DNA of 33,367 bases, from the NCBI GenBank assembly GCA_030431985.1, contig JAUIIB010000032.1:1-33367 (forward strand), given 5' to 3'. Below the pieces are notes generated by a model. That model made no database searches, was not told the origin of the DNA, and worked only from the letters and a program-made list of their open reading frames with translations. Both the position numbers and the translations under genes were made by a program. The DNA is from Gammaproteobacteria bacterium (GTDB taxonomy: Bacteria > Pseudomonadota > Gammaproteobacteria > Burkholderiales > Nitrosomonadaceae). Below, piece by piece: positions 6,721 to 14,604 of the stretch; positions within the stretch are counted from its first letter, which is position 1; each line of letters begins with the position of its first letter.

Positions 6721-7059
6721 TTAACGTCCGGCCCGATAAACAATAAATGCTGTACCTCGGCTCTGTGTATAATTGTCAAACCCTGTCAAACGTACCATAT
6801 GTCCCGAGTTGGCCCGCTTGCACGCTTCTATTTCTGCCATTATTCTTTCAATTGATTGTTCACCAAAAAAAGGTAGCTTCCAAAGATACCAATAATTCAA
6901 GAATGCTTTTTCAGGCTCAGTATGCTCAATAGCCGGACTCCATCCCTGAGCAATCAGATAAGCTATTTGTTTACGTATTTTTTCTGGTGTGAGCAACGGC
7001 AAATACGAAAATGTCTCGCCTTTTCGCTCTGTTGCGCCAAATGGTCTGATTTCATCCAT
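6721..7059 (-). CDS. cbbS: RuBisCO small subunit, form IA
   Basis: A 112-residue small subunit with the typical order: [29 protein letters not shown], a LWKLPFFGE strand, an EIEACK helix and a terminal FIVYR strand. It caps the CbbL octamer and with it presents the site bound by CsoS2 repeats. The ATG is preceded by GAGGT. It follows cbbL by 75 bp and precedes csoS2 by 60 bp. Confidence 0.97.
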   Translation of the reverse strand: MDEIRPFGATERKGETFSYLPLLTPEKIRKQIAYLIAQGWSPAIEHTEPEKAFLNYWYLWKLPFFGEQSIERIMAEIEACKRANSGHMVRLTGFDNYTQSRGTAFIVYRAGR

Positions 7060-7121
7060 GGTATAACCTCATATTTCTGTTTTTAGTTGTGTAAAAATAT
7101 CTTTTACCGACTTGAATAAAA

Positions 7122-7165
7122 CTTATCTACAGTATCAAATATCAAGCTTATCTACAGTATCAAAT
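7122..7165 (-). repeat. 19-bp direct repeat at the cbbL 3' end
   Basis: The 19-mer cttatctacagtatcaaat (plus strand) occurs exactly at 7122-7140 and 7147-7165, a 25-bp period. The inner copy encodes the C-terminal FDTVDK of CbbL. The outer copy overlaps the stop codon and lies mostly in the cbbL-cbbS spacer. It looks like a short tandem duplication of the gene's tail. Confidence 0.85.
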
Positions 7166-8547
7166 TCAAATTTAATCTCTTTCCATGTTTCCAAAGCAAT
7201 TTTGAGCTCAGGCGAGTGTTGAGCCGCTTCAGTTAACACTTCTTTTCCTTCACGTTCAACATCACGCCCTTCATTACGGGCATCGGTACATGCTTCAACG
7301 GCGACTCGATTTGCAGCGGCGCCTGCCGCATTACCCCATGGATGACCCAGTGTACCGCCTCCAAACTGTAAGCAAGAGTCATCACCAAAGATATTAACGA
7401 GGGCAGGCATGTGCCAAACATGAATACCACCTGAGGCAACCGGTAATACACCCGGTAAAGAGCCCCAATCCTGATCAAAGAAAAGACCACGCTTACGATT
7501 CTCTGGAACAAATGATTCACGCATGGTATCAATCCAACCAAGCGTTGCTTCCCTGTCACCCTCCAGCTTACCGACGACGGTACCAGAATGCATGTGATCG
7601 CCACCTGATAGTCTTAGACATTTGGTTAAGACTCTGAAGTGGATACCATGATAGGGGTTACGATCAACCACAGCGTGCATAGCACGGTGAATGTGTAACA
7701 GCATACCGTTATCACGGCACCAGTTTGCTAAACCCGTATTGGCGCAAAACCCGCCAGTAAAAAAATCGTGCATAATAATTGGCGCGCCCAGTTCTTTTGC
7801 AAATTCAGCCCGCTTATACATCTCTTCTGGCGTTGATGCAGTGACATTCAAATAATGCCCTTTACGCTCGCCGGTCTCAGCCTGGGCCTTTAAAGTCGCT
7901 TCCACTACAAATTCGAAACGATGACGCCAGCGCATGAACGGCTGACTATTAACATTTTCATCATCCTTCGTAAAATCAAGGCCACCACGCAGACACTCAT
8001 AAACTGCCATGCCATAATTTTTAGCGGATAACCCAAGTTTTGGCTTGATCGTACAACCCAAAAGAGCACGGCCATATTTATTCATGCGATCACGTTCTAC
8101 CTGTATACCATTTGGCGGGCCGCCACAGGTTTTAACATAGGCAATTGGAAAACGGATGTCTTCCAGTCGCAAACTCCGTAAAGCTTTAAAACCAAACACA
8201 TTGCCAACCAATGAGGTCAACACATTGACGACCGAACCTTCTTCAAATAAATCAATTGGGTAAGCAATAAATGCATAGAATGCCGTATCATCACCCGGAA
8301 CCGGCTCGATCCGGTATGCGCGACCTTTATAATAGTCAAGGTCGGTAAGTAAATCAGTCCATACTGTTGTCCAGGTTCCTGTGGAGGATTCTGCAGCAAC
8401 CGCTGCAGCAGCTTCTTCAGGTGGAACCCCTTCTTGCGCCACAATCTTAAAGCAGGCCAACAAGTCTGTATCAAGTGGAATATAATCTGGTGTCCAATAA
8501 GTACTTTGATAGTCTTTGACGCCAGCTTGATATGTTTTTTTTGCCAT
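7135..8547 (-). CDS. cbbL: RuBisCO large subunit, form IA (carboxysomal)
   Basis: A 470-residue form I large subunit that carboxylates ribulose-1,5-bisphosphate in the carboxysome lumen. The sequence shows the catalytic Lys in TIKPKLGLS (K168), the carbamylated Lys in [10 protein letters not shown] (K194), the [19 protein letters not shown] loop-6 region with its mobile Lys, and a [10 protein letters not shown] phosphate site. The start [18 protein letters not shown] is typical of form IA enzymes in cso operons. The ribosome site is GCAGGAGAG about 7 bases from the ATG. It is the first gene of the operon; no divergent cbbR is next to it. Confidence 0.98.
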   Translation of the reverse strand: MAKKTYQAGVKDYQSTYWTPDYIPLDTDLLACFKIVAQEGVPPEEAAAAVAAESSTGTWTTVWTDLLTDLDYYKGRAYRIEPVPGDDTAFYAFIAYPIDLFEEGSVVNVLTSLVGNVFGFKALRSLRLEDIRFPIAYVKTCGGPPNGIQVERDRMNKYGRALLGCTIKPKLGLSAKNYGMAVYECLRGGLDFTKDDENVNSQPFMRWRHRFEFVVEATLKAQAETGERKGHYLNVTASTPEEMYKRAEFAKELGAPIIMHDFFTGGFCANTGLANWCRDNGMLLHIHRAMHAVVDRNPYHGIHFRVLTKCLRLSGGDHMHSGTVVGKLEGDREATLGWIDTMRESFVPENRKRGLFFDQDWGSLPGVLPVASGGIHVWHMPALVNIFGDDSCLQFGGGTLGHPWGNAAGAAANRVAVEACTDARNEGRDVEREGKEVLTEAAQHSPELKIALETWKEIKFEFDTVDKLDI

Positions 8548-8582
8548 ATTGATTCTCTCCTGCGATTAAAATCTTCCTTGAT

Positions 8583-8611
8583 AAGTAGCTGTCAATAAAA
8601 CGCAGCTACTT
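8583..8611 (-). promoter_or_regulatory. Perfect stem-loop in the cbbL leader
   Basis: AAGTAGCTG (8583-8591) and CAGCTACTT (8603-8611) form a perfect 9-bp inverted repeat with an 11-base loop, ending about 35 bases before the cbbL start codon. It could be an mRNA stem that affects stability or translation, or an operator. No T-tract follows on the minus strand, so a terminator is unlikely. Confidence 0.5.
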
Positions 8612-8742
8612 CTAGTAAAATCGTTTTTTATCCTATCCTTATTGTACTTAGTTAGATTTAGCTATTATCCAGTTCGGCCTACCATTTCTACTATATCTAA
8701 CTTCAACATATATCTTCTGCCCAGCAAGAACGCACAGCATTT

Positions 8743-8771
8743 AAATTAAATTCTACTATACTGCGATGCAA
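8743..8771 (-). promoter_or_regulatory. Possible sigma-70 promoter of the carboxysome operon
   Basis: On the minus strand TTGCAT (8771-8766) and TAATTT (8748-8743) are separated by 17 bases, about 200 bp before cbbL. The region is A/T-rich and includes ATTTAAAT-type palindromic sequence that could accommodate a LysR-type (CbbR) regulator. The match is moderate and other promoters in 8612-8900 cannot be excluded. Confidence 0.25.
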
Positions 8772-9124
8772 ATTATAAAGGAAAAGCAGCATTATAAGGG
8801 AAAAGGCGGGGTGCGGGATAATAGATATTTCTGATGTATTGCATAGATAAACATCTATAATTATCGTTGAGAGAATTGCAAGGGCCAGGATTGGAAAATC
8901 TACTGATGTTCACTTATAGGAAGCATGATCTAAATTGCCATCAGCAATTAAATTGAGTAGGGCAGGTGGATGCCGATGCTTTGAATAGGCTGGTTTTTTT
9001 GTTTATGCACTATCGGTACGTGGTTGAGCGTAACGACTGGCCTTGATCGATAGTCGCGAGGGCGTGCATGGGTCGCATATTCTAAAAATCTACCGGATAG
9101 CGATATTTATTGTTAATTATATTG
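8772..9124. other. Intergenic region upstream of the cbb/cso operon
   Basis: About 350 bp between the presumed operon promoter and the end of the PL14-like gene. I see no credible ORF, tRNA or strong terminator. It contains purine-rich runs (8775-8820) and a short T-run at 8993-9002. It must carry the 3' end of the upstream transcript. Confidence 0.4.
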
Positions 9125-10675
9125 CTATTGACTTGATGGGCGTATCGGGCCGATGTAGCGCGAGGCGATAACCAGATTATCGATATAGGCATAAAATGTT
9201 GATTTTGGTTTATCGAGGCCGCCATGATAAAAATTCAGCCAAAGGCTCTCTATTTTCAGCTGCTTTGTTTCACGGAAGCGGAAATTGTCTCTATTAAAGA
9301 TTTTTTTGCCATCAATCCACACGGTCAATTGGCCGTTGGCTTTGCCGGGATCGTTCAGTTTTAGGTATTGTTCAATGGCATACCAGCGATTTTTTTGAAG
9401 CAAATTCAATTCACTGTTCCAGGAAACCATTTCACCATAGTTTGAATTGCTGTCCATATGATAAACGTAATTTCCAAGAGGAATCGCGCCGTTATACTTT
9501 GAGTTAGGTGACGCCTGTAAATGATAAGTGCCACGTGCAGACCAGCCGTTATAGCCGTCCACTGCGCGACCTCCCCATCCTGCCCGATTGTAAGTTCCAG
9601 AAAATCCCGGTAGTTTCCCGCTTTCGGTCGGGTGCCAGTTATTGCTGAATCTTATATAGTATCGAAAATACATTTGTTCCGGCTCTTTTCCGGTAAGCTT
9701 CTGAAAATTGTAGTGACCGCTAAATCCATAATGCGTTTTCGGATCGAAAATAATCTGCAAGGCGCCACCATCTAGTGGTTTGAAGTGGTCATCATGTTGG
9801 TAGTCGATATCGACGAGCTGATAATTATTATTCGGGCCGGTATTACTGAGATGTGCGAGCGATTTGTTTGATCTAAAAAGACCACCTTGCTGTATATCAA
9901 ACCGTTCGGCGACAATGACATCGGGATGGTCAGCCAAATTCCGGTCATCAGGATAATCTTTGGCTAATCCGTACTCAATTTTATTTTGTGAGGCCAGCGG
10001 GGCAATTGCATAGACGCCTATATTTACATTGCCGTATTGTTTATCGGTTGTTAATAAATAGAGTTCCGCTTTAATAATTTTTGTGCTGTTCAGCTTTAAA
10101 AATTGTTCGTTAAATGCCAGTAAAACAGGGTTGTTCGCGGCGATCTTAAATGTTGGGAAGTGTCCGAGTGAATAGTGTGTGGTTGTGGACAGGGACGTAT
10201 CTTTGAGCACTTCAAAGGTTCGTGTACCATGATCGGACGTTTGAACCGCTAGCAATGGCGAGCCCGAGTGGCCAGATTCAGTAGCGTGAAAAACAGCCGT
10301 TCCAGAACCTGATAGTTCTTTAAGGTAAACGCCATGATAGCTGTTCGGTGTATTGATCCAATATTTGACTAAATCAGTCATGTCCAGTGCGACTTTCCTG
10401 GATGTGTCCAAATCCTGTATGGGTAGACTTGAGAAAGCCGCATTACCGTAACGTTCGCCATTTTTGTCGACCCAATCACCGAGTTCATGCTGCCATAACA
10501 ATTTGGCTGATTTATCTGAATATACAAAAGTTGCGCCGTCTCGAGCCGAAGCACTGCCTTGAGACCAATAAACCTCGGTGACTGCATTTAAAGGCAGGCA
10601 CATTAGTACAATTATAGTAAAGCGAAACATTAACTGAAAAAAATGAGAGAACATTCTATTAACAACTGATAGCAT
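9125..10675 (-). CDS. Secreted polysaccharide lyase family 14-like protein with DNRLRE-like N-terminal domain
   Basis: A 516-residue exported protein. A hydrophobic segment around residues 16-32 (FRFTIIVLMCLPLNA) looks like a signal peptide or anchor. Residues ~35-225 resemble DNRLRE/CBM96-type beta-sandwich domains: a VALDMTDLVKYWI motif, then a SGHSGSPLLAV strand. Residues ~255-510 form a jelly-roll with GKLPGFSGTYNRAGWGGR, GWSARGTYH and a terminal YIDNLVIASRYIGP strand, as in PL14 alginate-lyase-like proteins. It may cleave or bind uronic-acid polysaccharides in the cell's own matrix. Activity is inferred from fold-level resemblance only. Internal ATGs at codons 8 and 16 are alternative starts. 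Confidence 0.6.
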   Translation of the reverse strand: MLSVVNRMFSHFFQLMFRFTIIVLMCLPLNAVTEVYWSQGSASARDGATFVYSDKSAKLLWQHELGDWVDKNGERYGNAAFSSLPIQDLDTSRKVALDMTDLVKYWINTPNSYHGVYLKELSGSGTAVFHATESGHSGSPLLAVQTSDHGTRTFEVLKDTSLSTTTHYSLGHFPTFKIAANNPVLLAFNEQFLKLNSTKIIKAELYLLTTDKQYGNVNIGVYAIAPLASQNKIEYGLAKDYPDDRNLADHPDVIVAERFDIQQGGLFRSNKSLAHLSNTGPNNNYQLVDIDYQHDDHFKPLDGGALQIIFDPKTHYGFSGHYNFQKLTGKEPEQMYFRYYIRFSNNWHPTESGKLPGFSGTYNRAGWGGRAVDGYNGWSARGTYHLQASPNSKYNGAIPLGNYVYHMDSNSNYGEMVSWNSELNLLQKNRWYAIEQYLKLNDPGKANGQLTVWIDGKKIFNRDNFRFRETKQLKIESLWLNFYHGGLDKPKSTFYAYIDNLVIASRYIGPIRPSSQ

Positions 10676-10686
10676 TGTTTTGCATG

Positions 10687-11223
10687 TTAAACGACCTTTT
10701 CCAAATACTCAATTGTCAGCCCTGTTATTTTAGGTACACCGATTTTCAAATGTAGCGGATACGGATTTTTTAGACCTGTACATTGATACCCGCGACGTTC
10801 ATAAAACGCAATAAGTTCTGGGCGTTGAGAGACGACATACATACGGATTTTTGTGGCTGAAAACTGTTCTTTGGCAATAGTTTCAGCCTGTTGCAGAATA
10901 TACTTGCCGATGCCTCGCCCTTGGAAATCCGGATGCACTGAAAAAAAACCGATGTAGGTGGTTTTGTATTGTTCCTTAGCCAGATAAATGCAGGCGGCAA
11001 GCAAATGTTCCAGATAGACGACGTAAAACCGGGCATCAGGTTTTTCCATCGCCTGCCTTATTTCATCGAGATGGGTGCGGTTGCCGCCGATAATATGCGT
11101 TTCTCGTGTCCAGCCGGAATTACCGCGATATGTTAAATTAATTAGGTTGCAAATGTCGTCGCAATGACGGAGAGCGGCCTGCTCCAGTGTGAAACGGAAG
11201 AGATCGTTACTTTCTTGTTTCAA
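10687..11223 (-). CDS. GNAT-family N-acetyltransferase
   Basis: The acetyl-CoA-binding motif A is clear (FFSVHPDFQGRGIGKYIL, Q/R-x-x-G-x-G/A), followed by YVVSQRPELIAFYERRGYQ. The protein probably acetylates a small molecule or peptide amine; the substrate cannot be read from sequence. I start it at TTG 11223 (178 residues). The upstream ATG at 11328 adds a 35-residue Cys-rich stretch and overlaps the preceding membrane-protein gene by 79 bp, which seems artefactual. No strong Shine-Dalgarno supports either start. It lies 11 bp from the PL14-like gene and shares its direction. Confidence 0.8.
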   Translation of the reverse strand: MKQESNDLFRFTLEQAALRHCDDICNLINLTYRGNSGWTRETHIIGGNRTHLDEIRQAMEKPDARFYVVYLEHLLAACIYLAKEQYKTTYIGFFSVHPDFQGRGIGKYILQQAETIAKEQFSATKIRMYVVSQRPELIAFYERRGYQCTGLKNPYPLHLKIGVPKITGLTIEYLEKVV

Positions 11224-11249
11224 GTTGCTTATGCAATGATTGTTGACTG

Positions 11250-11633
11250 TTAAAATAAATTGAGTATGGGACTTTTTGTTAGCGCAACTAACACGATATA
11301 CACAAAGACACATTCGGCTGCAATCCATGCCTTAATGCGAATTTGATGTGTTTTTCCAAAGCGCATTGCGATCATGCCCAGGCCAATATATATCAGAATG
11401 CCGATGACTTTGGCTGTAAGCCATGCATCTGCAAAAGGGCTTTGCTGAATTTTGTAAGCCAATACAACTGCGCTGGTTAGCAGGATCGTATCAATCACAT
11501 GTGGCAAAATTTTTACCCAGCGCTGCTGCAATTGAGCCGAATTACTGATAAGCCAGATGCCGCGTACGAAGAACAACAGAAAGCTGATGACAACGCTGCT
11601 GACATGAATCATTTTAATCAGAGTATAGCTCAT
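11250..11633 (-). CDS. SirB2-like small integral membrane protein
   Basis: A 127-residue protein with four predicted membrane helices, starting MSYTLIKMIHVSSVVISFLL and containing FFVRGIW, as in the SirB/SirB2 family. Conserved His in helix 1 and in LPHVIDT suggests a haem- or cofactor-linked membrane role, but the family is uncharacterised. Its ATG overlaps the stop of the upstream CopD-like gene (ATGA), so the two are translationally coupled. Confidence 0.75.
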   Translation of the reverse strand: MSYTLIKMIHVSSVVISFLLFFVRGIWLISNSAQLQQRWVKILPHVIDTILLTSAVVLAYKIQQSPFADAWLTAKVIGILIYIGLGMIAMRFGKTHQIRIKAWIAAECVFVYIVLVALTKSPILNLF

Positions 11634-12118
11634 AGATTGAATCCCGAGACTAGCCAGCCGTGACTGCCGGCCACGGCGCCGGCAATGGTAATTAAACTTA
11701 GAATTAGTAAAATCAAGTGCTTACGTTGAATAAGCGTAAATGTCTGTGAAGTAACATCTTGCTGCAGTGCTGGCTGCGCCCGCTTCCTGGTTTTCGGCTC
11801 AACTATAAAAAGCATGTAGGAGAACAACAGCCAGATAAATACCATGGTATGCATCCACCAATATTGCCATTGTGTAAAGCGGTGCCAGGCATCAAGGATA
11901 TAGGACATGTACAATCCGCTCAAACCGACCAATAAGGTCGTATAGCGTGCCTGGGCGGCAAAACGGCGCCTGAATCGGGTGAAAAAAATCATCGCTTCAT
12001 CAGGTGAAGACATCCCTTTTAGTGCAGGAAGCAGTATCAGCGTGACCATGGCAACGCCGCCAATCCAGAGTACGACACCTAAGACGTGCAGGACTCTGGC
12101 AAGAATGAAATCATCCAT
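11630..12118 (-). CDS. CopD-like four-helix membrane protein
   Basis: A 162-residue protein with about four membrane helices. The first holds the LHVLGVVLWIGG pattern seen in CopD and related putative haem- or copper-handling membrane proteins. Further His residues lie in the second and third helices (AWHRFTQ, WWMHTMV). Function is unknown; copper or haem involvement is an inference from the family. It is coupled to the SirB2-like gene by a 4-bp overlap. Confidence 0.6.
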   Translation of the reverse strand: MDDFILARVLHVLGVVLWIGGVAMVTLILLPALKGMSSPDEAMIFFTRFRRRFAAQARYTTLLVGLSGLYMSYILDAWHRFTQWQYWWMHTMVFIWLLFSYMLFIVEPKTRKRAQPALQQDVTSQTFTLIQRKHLILLILSLITIAGAVAGSHGWLVSGFNL

Positions 12119-12169
12119 CGGTATTTCTATAATAACTAAGGTTGGAGTAATCGATGAAAAGCATACGTG

Positions 12170-12538
12170 CTATTCGGTCGATACTTGATCGTCATTTGTG
12201 GCTGCCCACTCAGCTGCTTTGTCGTAGTCATTAAATACGAGCACATCTGCATCGGTAAACAAATTAGATATCCAGACACTCCAGGTTTGCAACTGATCGT
12301 CGGTGACTACGGCAATGCGATTAAAGTCGTTACCATGCTCATGCATGAATTTTAGATCTTCCCATGCAACATCAACGGTATAGTCGAGCATGTCACGCAA
12401 ATCGACAAGTACATTAACTTTGCCTTGGAAAGTGGATTGATAGACTACCTGGTCTTCAAATATTTTGTAATCGGATAATGTAAACTCGCCAATAACCGCA
12501 ACGATTATCAGGTTATGTTGTTTTTGTATCGTAATCAT
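12170..12538 (-). CDS. SpoIIAA-like (STAS-fold) protein
   Basis: A 122-residue soluble protein with the alternating strand-helix pattern of the SpoIIAA-like family: LIIVAVIGEFTLSDYKIFED, VNVLVDLRDM, RIAVVTDD, and a terminal ADVLVFNDYDKAAEWA. Members are STAS-related and may bind lipids or nucleotides; no specific role is known. It stands alone on the minus strand, 51 bp before the CopD-like gene. Confidence 0.75.
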   Translation of the reverse strand: MITIQKQHNLIIVAVIGEFTLSDYKIFEDQVVYQSTFQGKVNVLVDLRDMLDYTVDVAWEDLKFMHEHGNDFNRIAVVTDDQLQTWSVWISNLFTDADVLVFNDYDKAAEWAATNDDQVSTE

Positions 12539-12910
12539 AGTTTCATCTCAAATACTAGGCGGCTTGTCCATTATCAACAATTCGGTCAAATGGTGCAAAT
12601 ATTGCTAAAGTCCATGCCAGTTCGATGTTGGTAACCATTTTTTATTCGCAATAACAAAGAAGATAAAACTAGAGTGTTACAGGCGATAGTGACATTATAT
12701 ACGGGACAACGCTTGTGTATTGGTTAAAGCTGTTTTATGGGTACGCAAATAAATAACCCGTCCTAATTCTAAAGAACAAGCTAAAGGATAAACAGCTTGT
12801 TTTTTACGTTATGGTAAGTAGTAGCTTATTGTATATTTCTATCCATAAAGGTCAATTTAAACAAATTACTTGATTCCTCGAATGCAGTAAAAATTGTTAC
12901 TAATACATTC
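12539..12910. other. Divergent intergenic region between SpoIIAA-like and diguanylate cyclase genes
   Basis: This 370-bp stretch must contain promoters for both flanking genes. It is A/T-rich. I see no ORF or RNA gene. Its one distinct element is the stem-loop at 12771-12805. Confidence 0.5.
12771..12805 (+). terminator. Stem-loop followed by T-run upstream of the diguanylate cyclase gene
   Basis: AACAAGCT (12775-12782) pairs with AGCTTGTT (12794-12801) around an 11-base loop, and TTTT follows to 12805. The stem can extend through flanking AAA/TTT pairs. It has the shape of an intrinsic terminator on the plus strand, yet no plus-strand gene precedes it. It could attenuate the leader of the downstream gene, about 105 bp away, or end a small RNA. 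Confidence 0.5.
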
Positions 12911-14560
12911 ATGAAAAGCAATCCATCTGTAATAGCGCGGGAAACATTATTAAAACTCGCGGAACTACAATTGCAACCTACGCCTGACAATTATCACAGA
13001 ATTTATTCTGAGGTTGCAGGCATTCCGGATTGTCGGATGACAGTTAGTACCTCAAAGTTGCTGGTTTCATTTGCGAACGAGCTGCCACGACATACAAAAG
13101 AATTGTCTAATTTTGCTGAACAGTTGCTGAGTGCGGCTAATAAAATGAATTGGCAGGCCTATAAGACTATTTTGTTGGGCTTGGTCGCGTCGCAGAGTAT
13201 AACTGATCAGCGTAAACGGACTGAAAGCGATTCGGCTGAAAAATCAGCAATAGAAACTACAGATGAAGTTTCGATATCAGAAACCGATGTCGGTCTATCA
13301 TCTGAAAATATATCCGAGCCAGATAATCAGCAACATAGTAAGAGTGTTCTCAATGATTTCACAGACGATTTGCTCGAGCTGTTAGTGCACATGTTGGAGC
13401 AAATCGCGTCAATCAAAAATGACGACTCGATATTAAACGACAAAGCCAAAAGTCTGGTGCAAACAGCAACACAAGCTATTCAAAACAAACAGGGTATGAT
13501 GCAATTTATTGCAGACTCTCGACAATTTTTTGATAAATTTGGATATAGTGCTGAAAACGGTGCACTCATGCAACAGAGCCTGCTAGGATTATTGGACAAG
13601 CTTTTAGAGAGCACTGGCCATTTATTTTCTGAAGATCAATGGTATAAGGATCGGATATCCAAGTTACGGGAAACAATAGCTCCGCCATTAAATAAGCGAT
13701 TGATAGTTGAGGCTGAAGGATTCTTAGATGAAATTGTTCAAAGGCAACATGTAACAAGACTAAACCTAGGTGATACTCGGGAAACTCTTGCCAAGATGGT
13801 AACCTATCTGATTGATAATATTGATGAGTTTTCAGATGAAACCGGGGTGTACCAAGATAAAATTGAAGGTTATTCAGAGCAGATCAGTAATACGGAGGAT
13901 TGGTCCAAGCTAAATCAGCTAATTATAAAGATTGTAGAGGATACTCAAAAAATGCATGCGAGTACTGAAAGTTATCGAAAGGAATTTATTTCGGCACGTG
14001 CCGAGGTCGAAGCCGCGCAGGAAAAAATCATTGAGCTTGAATCTGAATTGCAGCACATGAGTGAGAAGGTACATGAGGACCCAATGACTGGGGTGCTGAA
14101 CAGGCGTGGTTTAGACTCGGTTTTTTCCCGTGAAGTGGCGCGTGCTAGCCGACAGCAGCTTCCAATATGTTATGCGCTGCTTGATATTGATAATTTTAAG
14201 GCAGTGAATGATCAATATGGTCATCATGTGGGTGACGAAGCGATTGTGTATCTGGTAAACGCCGTAAAAAAAGTAATACGCGGGGAAGATGTTGTTGCAC
14301 GCTATGGCGGTGAGGAATTTGTAATTTTGTTGCCTAATACCGCGTTGAAAGAGGCAATTGAAGTGTTAGCCAGAATAAGGCGCGATATGACCAAGCAATT
14401 TTTTCTGCATGAGAATAAAAAACTGCTCGTGACATTCAGTGCCGGCGTTGCCGAATATAAAGCAGGGGAATCACAGGGAGATGTATTCAAAAGAGCTGAC
14501 GAGGCGTTATACCGCGCTAAGAAGAGTGGTAAAAATTTAATTCTGGAAGCCGCGGCATAG
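12911..14560 (+). CDS. Diguanylate cyclase (GGDEF domain, active-looking)
   Basis: A 549-residue protein with a C-terminal GGDEF domain (about 380-545) that makes c-di-GMP from GTP. The active-site motif is GGEEF (466-470), preceded by an RxxD inhibitory site RGED (457-460), so product feedback is likely. The domain begins DPMTGVLNRRGLDSVFSRE and includes ALLDIDNFKAVNDQYGH. The N-terminal ~360 residues are soluble and helical, with a likely coiled coil just before the catalytic domain (about 330-385); no membrane segment is seen. The first residues (ETLLKLAELQLQPTPDNYHRIY) match a domain common to soluble diguanylate cyclases of proteobacteria. No clear Shine-Dalgarno precedes the ATG. Confidence 0.93.
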   Translation: MKSNPSVIARETLLKLAELQLQPTPDNYHRIYSEVAGIPDCRMTVSTSKLLVSFANELPRHTKELSNFAEQLLSAANKMNWQAYKTILLGLVASQSITDQRKRTESDSAEKSAIETTDEVSISETDVGLSSENISEPDNQQHSKSVLNDFTDDLLELLVHMLEQIASIKNDDSILNDKAKSLVQTATQAIQNKQGMMQFIADSRQFFDKFGYSAENGALMQQSLLGLLDKLLESTGHLFSEDQWYKDRISKLRETIAPPLNKRLIVEAEGFLDEIVQRQHVTRLNLGDTRETLAKMVTYLIDNIDEFSDETGVYQDKIEGYSEQISNTEDWSKLNQLIIKIVEDTQKMHASTESYRKEFISARAEVEAAQEKIIELESELQHMSEKVHEDPMTGVLNRRGLDSVFSREVARASRQQLPICYALLDIDNFKAVNDQYGHHVGDEAIVYLVNAVKKVIRGEDVVARYGGEEFVILLPNTALKEAIEVLARIRRDMTKQFFLHENKKLLVTFSAGVAEYKAGESQGDVFKRADEALYRAKKSGKNLILEAAA

Positions 14561-14562
14561 CT

Positions 14563-14583
14563 TGCTACATCAAATTTGTAGCA
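14563..14583. terminator. Bidirectional hairpin between converging genes
   Basis: TGCTACA (14563-14569) and TGTAGCA (14577-14583) form a perfect 7-bp stem between the convergent diguanylate cyclase and ettA genes. There is no long T-tract, so the terminator call is tentative. Confidence 0.4.
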
Positions 14584-14604
14584 GTTCAGGTTCTGATTTA
14601 GTCA

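Noticed and set aside
11224..11328. N-terminal extension of the GNAT gene to ATG 11328
   Set aside because: It overlaps the SirB2-like gene by 79 bp and encodes a Cys-rich peptide unlike acetyltransferases.
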